A DNA stretch of 64,000 nucleotides from Propionispora sp. 2/2-37. Lineage in GTDB: Bacteria > Bacillota > Negativicutes > Propionisporales > Propionisporaceae. Both the position numbers and the translations under genes were made by a program. The stretch is taken from NCBI RefSeq assembly GCF_001298735.1, contig NZ_CYSP01000001.1, positions 285,648 to 349,647 of the forward strand, read 5' to 3'. Every line of letters starts with the position of its first letter. Within the stretch, counting starts at the first letter, position 1. The notes beneath the pieces were generated by a model. That model saw nothing but the letters and a program-made list of their open reading frames with translations. It searched no databases and was not told the DNA's origin. Shown here one piece after another: positions 55,518-64,000 of the stretch.

Positions 55518-55970
55518 TCATTGTAACAGTTTTTGGAACTTATTTAAGACTTCCTGAACGGCTTCAGGCGGTTTTACTACAACAAAGATAGTATCATCTC
55601 CCGCCACTGTTCCTAGAATTTCCGGCCATTTAGAGCAATCAATGGTTGAGGCAACAGCCTGTGCGGTGCCGGGAAGCGTTTTTAAAACAATCATATTTTG
55701 ACTATGATCCAATAAAACAACAGAATCCTGGAACATCCGGGCCATACGTGACTGAGAAAAAACCACATTTTGCTCTAAAGGGAACGCATAACGATAGCGC
55801 CCATCACCCACCGGAACTTTTATCAACATCAATTCTTTGATATCCCTTGATACTGTTGCCTGCGTGATTTCTATACCTTCCCTTCGTAAAGCTTCAGCCA
55901 AATCCTCTTGCGTTTCGATTGCTTTATGCTCGACAATTTCTTTTATTTTAGAATGACGTATCCCCTTCAA
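55518..55970 (-). CDS. argR: Arginine repressor ArgR/AhrC
   Basis: 150 residues, standard length. The N-terminal winged helix (IRHSKIKEIVEHKAIETQED, ITQATVSRDIKELML) is followed by the hexamer-forming arginine-binding domain (QNMIVLKTLPGTAQAVASTI, GTVAGDDTIFVV). TTG 55970 is chosen because GAGGTG lies about 7 bases upstream and gives the family N-terminus; a longer ATG frame (55994) adds eight residues with no site. It overlaps the end of the mnmM-like gene by 23 bases. Confidence 0.95.
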   Translation of the reverse strand: MKGIRHSKIKEIVEHKAIETQEDLAEALRREGIEITQATVSRDIKELMLIKVPVGDGRYRYAFPLEQNVVFSQSRMARMFQDSVVLLDHSQNMIVLKTLPGTAQAVASTIDCSKWPEILGTVAGDDTIFVVVKPPEAVQEVLNKFQKLLQ

Positions 55971-56547
55971 ACATTTCACCTCGCATTTTTTCAATTATAT
56001 ATAATTTAGGTGGATAATTAACATGATTTATAGTTTGCCAACAGGCAACAGTAAATATATTTTGTGGTAACGAGGATACAAACTGTTCAACGGCAAGCGT
56101 TTCTTCCTGGCCACCGTTATGACGGGTATAGGCCACAATAGAAATACGGCCACCAACAGCCAAGCGTGCAACAGCTTTTTTTATTGCCATTACCGTAGAT
56201 TCTGCCTTTGTAACAAGCGAATGACTGCCTCCCGGCAAATACCCCAAATTAAACATGACCACATCCAACTTCTGATTGTCAGGTAAATACTTATTCATAT
56301 TTGCATGACTATCCAAAATCAAGTGTACTTTATGAGCCCAGTTATTCTGCACTATTTGTTCACGCGTTTTTTCAATAGCCGTTTTTTGTATATCAAATGC
56401 ATAAACTAAAGCTTCTGGTGGGGTTTGCTCCGCTAAAAACAAGGTATCTGATCCATTTCCCATGGTAGCGTCAAGAACAAGACTCGCCTGTTTCACCTTA
56501 TCTTTTAAAAGTTTCTGAGCCACTTTAACCGCATTCATATTTTGCAT
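55948..56547 (-). CDS. mnmM: YtqB/MnmM-like class I methyltransferase
   Basis: 199 residues of the rRNA-methylase-like (PF06962) family. YtqB members methylate 5-aminomethyl-uridine derivatives of tRNA. SAM-binding VLDATMGNGSDTLFLAEQ, YAFDIQKTAIEKTREQI and FNLGYLPGGSHSLVT are visible. Starts ATG 56547 (or 56538); the site is weak. Lies five bases after nadK and overlaps argR. Family assignment good; tRNA target inferred from YtqB. Confidence 0.88.
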   Translation of the reverse strand: MQNMNAVKVAQKLLKDKVKQASLVLDATMGNGSDTLFLAEQTPPEALVYAFDIQKTAIEKTREQIVQNNWAHKVHLILDSHANMNKYLPDNQKLDVVMFNLGYLPGGSHSLVTKAESTVMAIKKAVARLAVGGRISIVAYTRHNGGQEETLAVEQFVSSLPQNIFTVACWQTINHVNYPPKLYIIEKMRGEMFEGDTSF

Positions 56548-56552
56548 AGTAT

Positions 56553-57410
56553 TTATTTTCCCCGCCGTAATTTAGTACGTAATTTGCCATAATAATTTTG
56601 ATCTTTGAATTGAATAAAACTGGCGGAATGTGAGGAACGTTTGGCAATAATTTGATCACCGGGAGTTAGATTGTAAATCGTTTGCCCATCAACAGTGAGA
56701 ACCATATCTTCTGACACCGATTGTAGTTTTATTAAAATTTCTTCATGATCAGCAACAACCAATGACCTTGCATTTAAAGTATGTGGACAAATAGGCGTAA
56801 CTAAAATAACATCTAAATTTGGATTTACAATGGGACCTCCGGCTGACAATGAATAGCCGGTGGAACCAGTGGGTGTTGCAATAATCAAGCCATCGGCGGC
56901 ATAATTGGTTGTCAACTCATTATTAACGTATAAATTTAAGCGAATCATACGGGAAAATCCTCCCCTGGTTACCACCACATCGTTTAAAGCCGAAGATACA
57001 TAAAACGTTTTTTTTCCGCGTATAACAAAAGCATCCAGCATTAGATGGTGTTCCTGGCGGTAGTCTCCTGCAATCAATTTATCAAAAGCTACACTAAGCT
57101 CCGGAAGTTCAACTTCAGTTAAAAACCCCAACTGTCCCATATTAACTCCGCAAATCGGAATATTAAGCGGTGCCATTTGACGAGCAGTACTCAATAAGGT
57201 ACCATCGCCGCCCAGAGTTATGGCAAGAGTAATATTTTCAGAACTTTCCGTGCTGAAGGAATAAGCAAGGTCGTTATAGCCTGTTTGACTGGCTATACTG
57301 CCCGGAAGAAGTACTCGTACCTGCCGCTGCTGTAAATACTCTATAATCCATCCTAATATAGTATCGATATTTTTTTTTTTCAAATTCGGGAATATAGCGA
57401 ATGTCTGCAA
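56553..57410 (-). CDS. nadK: NAD kinase
   Basis: 285 residues. Phosphorylates NAD to NADP. The ATP-site GGDGTLLSTAR, the NAD-binding GFLTEVE and DGLIIATPTGSTGYSLSAGGP are diagnostic. Start TTG 57410 is preferred since GGGGGAG lies about 6 bases upstream and yields the usual N-terminus (QTFAIFPNLKKKN); an upstream ATG frame adds 16 residues. Fifty-seven bases after tlyA. Confidence 0.94.
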   Translation of the reverse strand: MQTFAIFPNLKKKNIDTILGWIIEYLQQRQVRVLLPGSIASQTGYNDLAYSFSTESSENITLAITLGGDGTLLSTARQMAPLNIPICGVNMGQLGFLTEVELPELSVAFDKLIAGDYRQEHHLMLDAFVIRGKKTFYVSSALNDVVVTRGGFSRMIRLNLYVNNELTTNYAADGLIIATPTGSTGYSLSAGGPIVNPNLDVILVTPICPHTLNARSLVVADHEEILIKLQSVSEDMVLTVDGQTIYNLTPGDQIIAKRSSHSASFIQFKDQNYYGKLRTKLRRGK

Positions 57411-57467
57411 AATAACTCCCCCATACCATAGTGGCCTCTGTTTCCAGTTAAAGCACAATAAAATAGA

Positions 57468-58271
57468 TTACAATAAATATGCGTGGGCTTCAGTAACTAT
57501 GTTATGAATAAAACTGGTGGTAATACCGTCTGACGGGTCGGATCTAGTAAGGTATATTAAATATTCGATATTGCCTTCAGGCCCTTTAATCGGTGAAAAC
57601 GTCAGGTCTTGTGGAATCAAGCTCAATTCCCGGGCGAAAGCTGCCACATTGCTAATCACTTCCAAATGTACCTTAGCATCACGAACCACACCTTTTTTCC
57701 CGACTTTTTCACGTCCGGCTTCAAACTGCGGCTTAATCAAGGCAACGATAGAACCGTGTGGTGCAAGCAGTTTGCTGACTACCGGCAAAACCTTGCTGAG
57801 TGAAATAAAAGCCACATCAATAGATATAAAATCGAGTAATTCTCCAACCATTTCTAAAGTAACATTGCGAACGTTAGTTCGTTCCATATTGATTACACGC
57901 TCATCCATCCGGAGTGACCAAGCAAGCTGACCATAACCAACGTCAATAGCATATACCCGGGCTGCTCCGTTTTTTAGAGCGCAGTCAGTAAAGCCGCCAG
58001 TGGAGGCGCCGATATCTGCCATGGTTTTATTTTCTAATTGAATGGAAAAGACTTGTAATGCCTTGGCCAGTTTTAAGCCGCCCCGGCTAACATAGCCAAT
58101 ACTATCTCCACGGATTTCAATCTTAGCGTCTGTTGGTACCACGGTTCCGGCTTTATCAACCTTTCGATCATTGACAAAAACCAGCCCGGCCATTATGGAG
58201 GCTTTTGCCCGTTCTCGGCTCGGACTTAAGCCTTTCGTTGTCAATAAGACATCCAATCGTTCTTTGTTCAT
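57468..58271 (-). CDS. tlyA: TlyA family 2'-O-methyltransferase
   Basis: 267 residues. N-terminal S4 domain (ERLDVLLTTKGLSPSRERAK), then an FtsJ-like methyltransferase with ADIGASTGGFTDCALKNGA as SAM site and YAIDVGYGQLAWSLR; FISLSKVLPVV is next. Homologues methylate rRNA. Standard place between isoprenoid genes and nadK/argR. dxs, often just upstream, is absent. Confidence 0.95.
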   Translation of the reverse strand: MNKERLDVLLTTKGLSPSRERAKASIMAGLVFVNDRKVDKAGTVVPTDAKIEIRGDSIGYVSRGGLKLAKALQVFSIQLENKTMADIGASTGGFTDCALKNGAARVYAIDVGYGQLAWSLRMDERVINMERTNVRNVTLEMVGELLDFISIDVAFISLSKVLPVVSKLLAPHGSIVALIKPQFEAGREKVGKKGVVRDAKVHLEVISNVAAFARELSLIPQDLTFSPIKGPEGNIEYLIYLTRSDPSDGITTSFIHNIVTEAHAYLL

Positions 58272-58311
58272 GTAAACTACCTCTTACCTCGCATCAAATA
58301 AACTATATTAC

Positions 58312-58782
58312 CTATAAGTAAAAAGCGTATGCTACAAAAAAACCCAACAAAGCACCTGCCAGTACTTCTAAAGGGGTATGACCAAGTAATTCTTTTAACT
58401 TTATATCAGGCAGGGTATGTTGTACCCGCATTTGATGTACCAGGCGGTTAATCACTTTTGCCTGTTTACCCGCAGCATTACGCACACCGGCTGCATCATA
58501 CATAACAATGGCCGCCAATATAACCGATATAGCAAAAAGCGAAGAATCAAATCCCTCCTGAAAGCCAACTGAACTCGCCAGACAGACAACCAAAGCCGTA
58601 TGCGAACTTGGCATCCCTCCTGCACCGATCAGGCGTTCTGCATTAAATTCACGATGTTTTATAAACGAAAACAGGACTTTTAAGATTTGCGCACTCATCC
58701 AGGCAGAAAAAGCACTGATAAGAATATTATTTTGTTTTAGCGAGGTTATAAATTCAGACACGTCAGGCACCTCAATTATCAC
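58312..58782 (-). CDS. yuiD: Divergent PAP2 family membrane protein (YuiD-like)
   Basis: 156 residues with four or so membrane helices. GAGGMPSSHTALVVCLASSV holds the PAP2-like phosphatase motif core (SSHT), and MYDAAGVRNAAGKQAKVIN and LLGHTPLEVLAGALLG are typical of the YuiD/divergent PAP2 family. Likely handles a lipid phosphate such as a polyprenyl phosphate, but the activity is unproven. Overlaps ispA by 11 bases. Confidence 0.9.
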   Translation of the reverse strand: MIIEVPDVSEFITSLKQNNILISAFSAWMSAQILKVLFSFIKHREFNAERLIGAGGMPSSHTALVVCLASSVGFQEGFDSSLFAISVILAAIVMYDAAGVRNAAGKQAKVINRLVHQMRVQHTLPDIKLKELLGHTPLEVLAGALLGFFVAYAFYL

Positions 58783-59650
58783 GCGTTAATATATACCGGA
58801 CCATGGCTCGTAGCACTTCCGCCTCAGGGCCGAAATCCTGGAGCGCCTCCAATGCCTTTTGTCCGGCATTGTTAGACATTTGTTGTGCTTCTTGTAATGA
58901 ATATAAAGAAACATAAGTGGCCTTGTGATTTTTTTCATCACTTCCTATTGGTTTACCGATTTTTTCTTGTGTTCCCGTAACATCAAGAATATCATCAGTG
59001 ATTTGAAAGGCCAAGCCAAATTGCTCTGCATAAGTAGTCAATGCCTGCAATTGACTTTCTCCAGCACCTGCCAGCATGGCACCTGCACGTAATGAAGCTT
59101 TGAATAAAGCTCCTGTTTTTGCCTTATGCATATAACGCAGTGTCTCGATATCAATAAGTTTACCTTCTGACAGTAAATCGACCGTTTGCCCGCCAACCAT
59201 TCCTAAAACACCGGCAGAAACTGCAATTTCATGTACAACTTTTAGAAGCACCTCGGCTGTTATATTCGGCTGTTTCAGCATGACTTCAAAAGCCAGGGTC
59301 AATAATCCATCACCGGCTAACAGTGCCACTGCATTGCCATAAACTTTGTGATTTGTCAGTTTCCCACGGCGATAGTCATCATTGTCCATGATTGGTAAAT
59401 CATCATGAATTAGAGAATAGGTATGAATCATTTCCAATCCGCAGGCCACGTGTGTATATCTTTCCCCTTTACCGCCGACAGCATCCGCAGCCGCCATAAG
59501 CAAAACAGGGCGTAAGCGTTTTCCCCCAGCCAACAAACTATACCGCATAGCTTCGAAAATAACCGGTGGGTACCCTTGGCTGCCAGGAATCAGCTGATCA
59601 AGAAATTGATCAATAACATCACATTTTTCCTGCATATATTGTTTCAACAT
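58772..59650 (-). CDS. ispA: Farnesyl (geranyl) diphosphate synthase
   Basis: 292 residues of the trans-prenyltransferase family. First Asp-rich motif HDDLPIMDNDDYRRG (DDx4D) and second DDILDVTG are intact; GGKRLRPVLLMAAADAVGG is typical. Product length (C15 likely) cannot be read reliably. GGAGG lies before the ATG; overlaps xseB by 7 bases. Confidence 0.95.
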   Translation of the reverse strand: MLKQYMQEKCDVIDQFLDQLIPGSQGYPPVIFEAMRYSLLAGGKRLRPVLLMAAADAVGGKGERYTHVACGLEMIHTYSLIHDDLPIMDNDDYRRGKLTNHKVYGNAVALLAGDGLLTLAFEVMLKQPNITAEVLLKVVHEIAVSAGVLGMVGGQTVDLLSEGKLIDIETLRYMHKAKTGALFKASLRAGAMLAGAGESQLQALTTYAEQFGLAFQITDDILDVTGTQEKIGKPIGSDEKNHKATYVSLYSLQEAQQMSNNAGQKALEALQDFGPEAEVLRAMVRYILTRDN

Positions 59651-59898
59651 TTCGCATCCTCCTGCAATTGCAACGGTTTTTCTATAATAGTTCCTTCTTC
59701 TTCCCGTAACATCTTATCAATCTGCTGTTCCGCATTTTCAAGTCGTGCCAAGCAATGCTGTGATAGGGCAATGCCTTCCGAAAATTGAGTCAAAGACTCG
59801 TCCAGTGTTAATTCTCCCCGCTCTAAATGTTTAACAATTTCTTCAAGTTTTTTTATAGCTTCTTCAAATGACATTTTGTTCATACTTTTTTTATTCAC
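59644..59898 (-). CDS. xseB: Exodeoxyribonuclease VII small subunit
   Basis: 84 residues. The short helical partner of XseA: MSFEEAIKKLEEIVKHLERG, then TLDESLTQFSEGIALSQHCLARLENAEQQI in part, the family core. Starts at GTG 59898 overlapping xseA by 8 bases, or at in-frame ATGs 5 and 8 codons later. Confidence 0.93.
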   Translation of the reverse strand: MNKKSMNKMSFEEAIKKLEEIVKHLERGELTLDESLTQFSEGIALSQHCLARLENAEQQIDKMLREEEGTIIEKPLQLQEDAKC

Positions 59899-61102
59899 TG
59901 GTCATATCCTCTTTCACACTAATTACCTTTACGGCAAGTTCTCCGCGGTGTAATGTAATATTTACATTTTCCCCGTTAACCACTTGCTGAGCTTTGCGAA
60001 CCACCTGATGGTCATGATTTGTTACTATGCTGTAGCCACGGGCTAAAACTCCCAATGGATTTAACATGGACAACTTTTCAGCGGTAATTTGAAATTGATG
60101 ACGTTTGTCCATATTCAATTTATGTATAGATTGTTTCAATCTTTGGAAAAGGCCGTCCAGAGTCTGGTGTTTATCTTTAATAAGTAAGTGCGGCTGCCTA
60201 AAAAAACGATTTTCAAGATACTGACAAACTAAAGCCCGATTAGATTGCAAAATACTATTGATATTGCGCACTAATGCTGACTGTAATGCCCGTATGTAAC
60301 GACAAAGCTCCTGGACATCGGGAACGGCAAGCTCAGCGGCTTGAGAGGGAGTGGCAGCACGCCGGTCTGCAGCAAAATCAGCAAGGGTGTAATCCGTCTG
60401 ATGACCCACTGCGGATACGATCGGTATTGTCGATTCCGCAATAGCCCGTACTACTTGTTCTTCATTAAAAGCCCACAGCTCTTCGATAGACCCACCACCA
60501 CGGCCGGTAATAATCACATCAGCTTCCCCTAAACGATTTAATACTCTGATAGCATGTGAAATTTGCTGCGGTGCTTCAGGCCCCTGTACTTGTACTGGAT
60601 AGACAATCAAAGAGATACCGGGATATCTTCGTTTGGCAACCGTTATAATATCCCGTATGGCAGCCCCCGTTGGGGAAGTGACAATACCCACAACACCAGG
60701 CAACAAAGGCAGTGGGGTTTTTCGTGATTCATCAAAAAGTCCCTCTGCCATCAGCTTATCCTTTAGTTGATTAAAAGCTAATGTTAATTCCCCTATACCA
60801 TCAGGCAGGATTTGTTCAACATACAATTGATACTGCCCATCCCGCTCGAATACGGAAACTTGCCCTCCAGCAATAACTTTTAATCCGTCCCGAAGTGTAA
60901 AGCGTAAAAATTGGGTACGGCTTTTAAACATCACGGATCTTATCGTCGCATTACCATCTTTCAAGGTAAAATAACAATGTCCGGAATGATGTCGCTTAAA
61001 ATTTGATATTTCACCACGAATATAAATACTAGAAAGTATAATATCGTCAGTAAAGAGTTGTTTGATATATTTCGTAACGTCGCTTACCGAAAGTATCTTC
61101 AA
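59891..61102 (-). CDS. xseA: Exodeoxyribonuclease VII large subunit
   Basis: 403 residues. N-terminal OB domain (LSVSDVTKYIKQLFTDDIIL; GEISNFKRHHSGHCYFTLKD), then the catalytic region (VVGIVTSPTGAAIRDIITVA, DVIITGRGGGSIEELWAFNE, VSAVGHQTDYTLADFAADRR) and a C-terminal coiled coil. Start TTG 61102 has AAGGTGA 7 bases upstream; a longer frame adds about 30 residues without a site. Confidence 0.95.
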   Translation of the reverse strand: MKILSVSDVTKYIKQLFTDDIILSSIYIRGEISNFKRHHSGHCYFTLKDGNATIRSVMFKSRTQFLRFTLRDGLKVIAGGQVSVFERDGQYQLYVEQILPDGIGELTLAFNQLKDKLMAEGLFDESRKTPLPLLPGVVGIVTSPTGAAIRDIITVAKRRYPGISLIVYPVQVQGPEAPQQISHAIRVLNRLGEADVIITGRGGGSIEELWAFNEEQVVRAIAESTIPIVSAVGHQTDYTLADFAADRRAATPSQAAELAVPDVQELCRYIRALQSALVRNINSILQSNRALVCQYLENRFFRQPHLLIKDKHQTLDGLFQRLKQSIHKLNMDKRHQFQITAEKLSMLNPLGVLARGYSIVTNHDHQVVRKAQQVVNGENVNITLHRGELAVKVISVKEDMTSE

Positions 61103-61207
61103 CACAATCACCTTACACACAAGTTTTTCCCTTAAAAAAGACAATGCCCAGACAATCCGCCTGGAGCAACATACTCCTGCATACACAAGCAAAGAGTAAG
61201 TAAACAG

Positions 61208-62149
61208 TTAACTTGTCAATGCGAAAAATGCCGCGCCTACGGCATTATCACCGCTAAACTGTTTCTGCGGACAGTACAGCTTTACCTGCTCTGCCGTCAA
61301 CTTTTCTGTAATATACTGCCGTATAAAAGTATTGGACGTAACACCGCCAACCAGCAATACATGAAAAATTTGTGTTTGTTTGACAGCAGCACTAATCATT
61401 TTATATATAGAATCGGCAATACAAACTTCCACGCCGGCAGCTACTGCCGCTGCATCTGCATTCTGTTTTATAAGACGCATAACATGCGTTTCCGGTCCGG
61501 AAAAACTGACATGTAATCCCTGCACCGCCACCGGGAGAACAAGCTTTTTTTGCCGACCGGCAGCAGCTAACTTTTCCAGATGCGGTCCCGCCGGAAAGGG
61601 TAACCCTAATGCGACACCGACGCGGTCAACAAATTGACCTGCGTGCAAATCACAACTTGTTCCTAACAGAGTTACCGCCATTGACTCCTTATGAATCACA
61701 TGAACTACTTCCGTTGTACCACCCGATACATGAACCGCAAGAAATTCCTCTATGAAAGGGCCGCCTGCCGACCAAATCCCTGCTCCAATATGGTTTTCCT
61801 GATGGCTAATTCTCTTAAGTTTACATTTTTGCATAGCGGCCAAAACTTTGGCATAGCCTTCTCCAACCAAAAAGGCGGGCATATATGAAGTTGGCAAAGG
61901 GCGCGGATAAGCAGACACACCGATTCCTGCGATGCCAGCTTCAGCCTGTAAGTGTAAAAAAACGTCTTCAAATAGCTGCGGCAGGTTGCGTGAGTGCTGG
62001 AATACCATTTCCGATTGTGCCAAACCACGGCTTCCCGGTTTAACCTGTAGCAGTTTTCGTGAGTCGGTCAATAGTTCTCCCGCTTCGGTTAATACTGCCA
62101 CGGATGTAGTATAACAGCTGGTATCAATACCAAGAAAACAACGGATCAT
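61208..62149 (-). CDS. TsaD/Kae1-like paralogue (Firmicute 'O-sialoglycoprotein endopeptidase' family)
   Basis: 313 residues with the ASKHA ATPase fold of TsaD: FLGIDTSCYTTSVAVLTEAG, SHQENHIGAGIWSAG (metal-binding His-x3-His as in HxEAH), AVHVSGGTTEVVHVI and LLVGGVTSNTFIRQYI. The canonical TsaD has a longer HxEGHxxA motif; this belongs to the second Firmicute subfamily, found between nusB and xseA. Its role is not established and t6A synthesis is unproven. ATG 62149 with GGTGGGGG upstream. Confidence 0.82.
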   Translation of the reverse strand: MIRCFLGIDTSCYTTSVAVLTEAGELLTDSRKLLQVKPGSRGLAQSEMVFQHSRNLPQLFEDVFLHLQAEAGIAGIGVSAYPRPLPTSYMPAFLVGEGYAKVLAAMQKCKLKRISHQENHIGAGIWSAGGPFIEEFLAVHVSGGTTEVVHVIHKESMAVTLLGTSCDLHAGQFVDRVGVALGLPFPAGPHLEKLAAAGRQKKLVLPVAVQGLHVSFSGPETHVMRLIKQNADAAAVAAGVEVCIADSIYKMISAAVKQTQIFHVLLVGGVTSNTFIRQYITEKLTAEQVKLYCPQKQFSGDNAVGAAFFALTS

Positions 62150-62161
62150 AATGACCCCCAC

Positions 62162-62566
62162 CTATTTATGTTTTACCAGAGATCCCAAAATTCCATTGAC
62201 AAATCGACCGGACTCTTCCGTGCCAAACGACTTTGCTAACTCCACAGCTTCATTAATTACAACATTGGGTGGCAACTTTTCTTCGCTATATATCATCTCG
62301 TAAACGGCAATACGGGCAATGTTCCGGTCGACCCCGGTCATCCGATTCAACTTCCATTCACTGGATACTTCGGAAATTGTCTTATCGATTGCTTCTAAAT
62401 GACTTTGGGTTCCCCGGACAAGCTGCAAAGTATACGCTTTTGCTTTATCGGTTATTTTTTCATTTTCACCAAAAACTAAGCGAAGTGCGTCTGTAGCTTC
62501 AATAGAATTAAAATCCAACTGAAATAAAGCCTGTAGTGCCATTTCTCTTGCTTTACGGCGGCTCAT
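62162..62566 (-). CDS. nusB: Transcription antitermination protein NusB
   Basis: 134 residues, all-helical. RRKAREMALQALFQLDF at the N-terminus, LNRMTGVDRNIARIAVYEM and INEAVELAKSFGTEESGRFV, then NGILGSLV at the end are the family signatures. Binds boxA RNA with NusE. Thirteen bases before the TsaD paralogue start. Confidence 0.97.
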   Translation of the reverse strand: MSRRKAREMALQALFQLDFNSIEATDALRLVFGENEKITDKAKAYTLQLVRGTQSHLEAIDKTISEVSSEWKLNRMTGVDRNIARIAVYEMIYSEEKLPPNVVINEAVELAKSFGTEESGRFVNGILGSLVKHK

Positions 62567-62604
62567 AGATAACCTCTCTTTTCTATACTAATGCTCCATC
62601 AACA

Positions 62605-62832
62605 TCATCGGTGATATCCCGGAGGAAGCATTTTTTCTAATATATCCATAATATCTTCTTTTTCATCAATCCGTTTACCTATAATATAACCTGCAACCAT
62701 ACATAACAACACAAAAAAAGTGCGGAAAAAGCCAAAAGTAATAATAAAAATACCAATAAACAATCCAATGACCGCACCTGTAATTTTACCATTATGATTT
62801 TGCCATATTTCTTGTATGAGTTTAGAGTTCAT
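62605..62832 (-). CDS. DUF2273 small membrane protein
   Basis: 75 residues with two membrane helices (ITGAVIGLFIGIFIITFGFF; RTFFVLLCMVAGYIIG) and a charged tail (DEKEDIMDILEKML). DUF2273 proteins are found in Asp23/AmaP operons and are probably envelope-stress associated. Fourteen bases after amaP. Confidence 0.88.
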   Translation of the reverse strand: MNSKLIQEIWQNHNGKITGAVIGLFIGIFIITFGFFRTFFVLLCMVAGYIIGKRIDEKEDIMDILEKMLPPGYHR

Positions 62833-62846
62833 ACTATCACCTCAAT

Positions 62847-63389
62847 TTACTCAACACGCTGCTTATTTTTAAAATCATTGGAGATGTTTTCTACCAAAAC
62901 CTGTATATCGGCTAACTCAACACCTACCGTGTTTTTAATGTACTCATGCACTCTGCGCTGAACTTCCGACGATACATTTGGCACATTGCTTTCAGGACTG
63001 ACAACGATCCTTAACACGACTTTTAGCCCCTGCTCATTATGAACGACAAAGACTTTCACTCCCCGAACTCCCCGAGTATGCCGAGTCACTTTTTCAACAA
63101 GATTACGAACAGCTTCAATCGTGATATGAACATCTCCCATATCCGTATGATGCACAATCGTATTTTTTGATTCAGATCGAACTCGTAATCCTGCGAGTAG
63201 CAAACGGATACTTACAAGAAGAAAAACAGCTGCTGTCAGGCCAGCTTCCCAGTGTCCGTATAAATAGGAAATGCTTGTCTGCACCCAATCTAAAGAAATC
63301 AGGCGCAAAGAAATCAAAATTACGCCTAAAGACAGGAAGGTTAATAGCAACGTATAGAGAGAAAGAATAATACGATCAAGAATCCCCAT
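62847..63389 (-). CDS. amaP: Asp23 membrane anchor AmaP
   Basis: 180 residues: two membrane helices (IILSLYTLLLTFLSLGVILI; GHWEAGLTAAVFLLVSIRLL) then a Gls24/Asp23-like domain (GDVHITIEAVRNLVEKVTRH, LKVVLRIVVSPESNVPNVSS, VGVELADIQVLVENI). In Staphylococcus AmaP docks Asp23 at the membrane. Operon with the Asp23 gene and DUF2273. Confidence 0.9.
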   Translation of the reverse strand: MGILDRIILSLYTLLLTFLSLGVILISLRLISLDWVQTSISYLYGHWEAGLTAAVFLLVSIRLLLAGLRVRSESKNTIVHHTDMGDVHITIEAVRNLVEKVTRHTRGVRGVKVFVVHNEQGLKVVLRIVVSPESNVPNVSSEVQRRVHEYIKNTVGVELADIQVLVENISNDFKNKQRVE

Positions 63390-63439
63390 AACTGGCTCCT
63401 TTCATACTACCAAATCAAAAAGCTTGCTGAAAATTAGCA

Positions 63440-63841
63440 TTAACGTACACGTATATCTTCATCCCTGGTATCTTGACTAAAACCTACACCCTGAATATGA
63501 ATATTAATTTCCACCACATCCAGCCCCGTCATCATTTCAATTGCTCTTTTAACATTTTCCTGAACCTGCAGGGCAACATCCGGGATCCTTACACCATACT
63601 CTACTATAATGTATAGATCAACGGCTGCTTCCTTTTCACCGACTTCAACTTTAACACCCTTAGCTAAATTTTTCTTTCCCAACATTTCTGCAATACCGCC
63701 AACCAAACCGCCGCTCATGCCTGCCACACCGGATATTTCCGTTGCCGCCATTCCTGCAATAATACCGACAACCTCGTCAGCTATACGAATAGAGCCTACA
63801 TCATTGGTTTCATTTTTTACCATATGGTTCTGATTATCCAA
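63440..63841 (-). CDS. Asp23/Gls24 family envelope stress protein
   Basis: 133 residues. The Asp23 fold is visible: SIRIADEVVGIIAGMAATEI, GVAGMSGGLVGGIAEMLG, VDLYIIVEYGVRIPDVALQV and GLDVVEINIHIQGV. It probably polymerises at the membrane with AmaP and affects envelope homeostasis. Start TTG 63841 with GGGAGG 7 bases upstream; an ATG six codons in is the alternative. First gene of the operon. Confidence 0.92.
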   Translation of the reverse strand: MDNQNHMVKNETNDVGSIRIADEVVGIIAGMAATEISGVAGMSGGLVGGIAEMLGKKNLAKGVKVEVGEKEAAVDLYIIVEYGVRIPDVALQVQENVKRAIEMMTGLDVVEINIHIQGVGFSQDTRDEDIRVR

Positions 63842-63972
63842 TCACAAACCTCCCATCTTTTCAGCTCATACCGAAGTATTGTCACAATTCCTCTAAAACC
63901 AATACACCGCATGGTATATAGTATAAATAATTATACCAAATATACCTCATCTTTACAATTTATCATCATGTA

Positions 63973-64000
63973 AAAAAGCGGAAGCCATTTTGGCTTCCGC
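63973..64000 (-). terminator. Terminator of a gene beyond the right edge
   Basis: Minus-strand stem GCGGAAGCCA / TGGCTTCCGC with a 3-base loop, then TTTTTTA; reads out of the next gene on the minus strand. It also separates that gene from the Asp23 operon. Confidence 0.75.

Overview
The window comes from an anaerobic, endospore-forming Firmicute with low-to-moderate GC. Spo0A, SpoIVB, SigG, SpoIIR and CotF-type coat proteins show sporulation. A class III anaerobic ribonucleotide reductase, indolepyruvate:ferredoxin oxidoreductase and FixCX show anaerobic, ferredoxin-based metabolism. Gene order and content fit the Negativicutes (Sporomusa/Pelosinus-like) best. That placement is inference; nothing in the window proves an outer membrane. 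Almost everything is housekeeping or sporulation core: no IS elements, prophage, CRISPR array, tRNA or rRNA were found. Non-ATG starts (TTG/GTG) with good Shine-Dalgarno sites are common.

Layout, plus-strand half (1-29.9 kb): end of hslO; rpmB (minus); a redox-disulfide protein and recG; a minus-strand HipA-like kinase and an Sm-like duplicated protein; a tautomerase; fixC-fixX (minus); a c-di-AMP riboswitch with its own promoter ahead of a secreted 3D-domain protein; guaB; a class A PBP; a WecG/TagA glycosyltransferase; psd-pssA; a membrane glycosyltransferase; surE; iorAB. A one-carbon/nucleoside salvage cluster follows (mtnP-mtnA-ahcY-mtaD-aminotransferase), then pduL, a GAF-GGDEF cyclase, a methyltransferase, a patatin lipase and a trypsin-like protein.

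Middle (30-39 kb): two small coat proteins, then a divergent SOS pair (YneA-like LysM protein / lexA) with two LexA-box-like sites between them. A VanW protein, a PRC-barrel protein, a TPR protein, ynbB-hflX and a DksA-like protein follow on the minus strand.

Minus-strand half (39-64 kb): the ylm division cluster (pgeF-ylmE-sepF-proC-ylmH-divIVA), a TIGR03960 radical SAM protein, nrdG-nrdD-nrdR, ymxH-spoIIR-sigG, spo0A-spoIVB, recN-argR-mnmM-nadK-tlyA-yuiD-ispA-xseB-xseA, a TsaD paralogue, nusB and an Asp23/AmaP envelope-stress operon.

Points most worth a second look: NrdD has Ser where the catalytic glycyl-radical Gly is expected. HflX carries an N-terminal domain with a JAMM-type metalloprotease signature. 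spoIVB reads about 38 codons past its expected end, through a hairpin and across a sigma-H/0A-box promoter for spo0A. Several genes end inside long perfect palindromes that span their stop codons. The MTA/SAH salvage cluster pairs a deaminase with an SAH hydrolase-like protein and lacks the lower methionine-salvage genes. I did not find a clear-cut wholly new multi-gene system.
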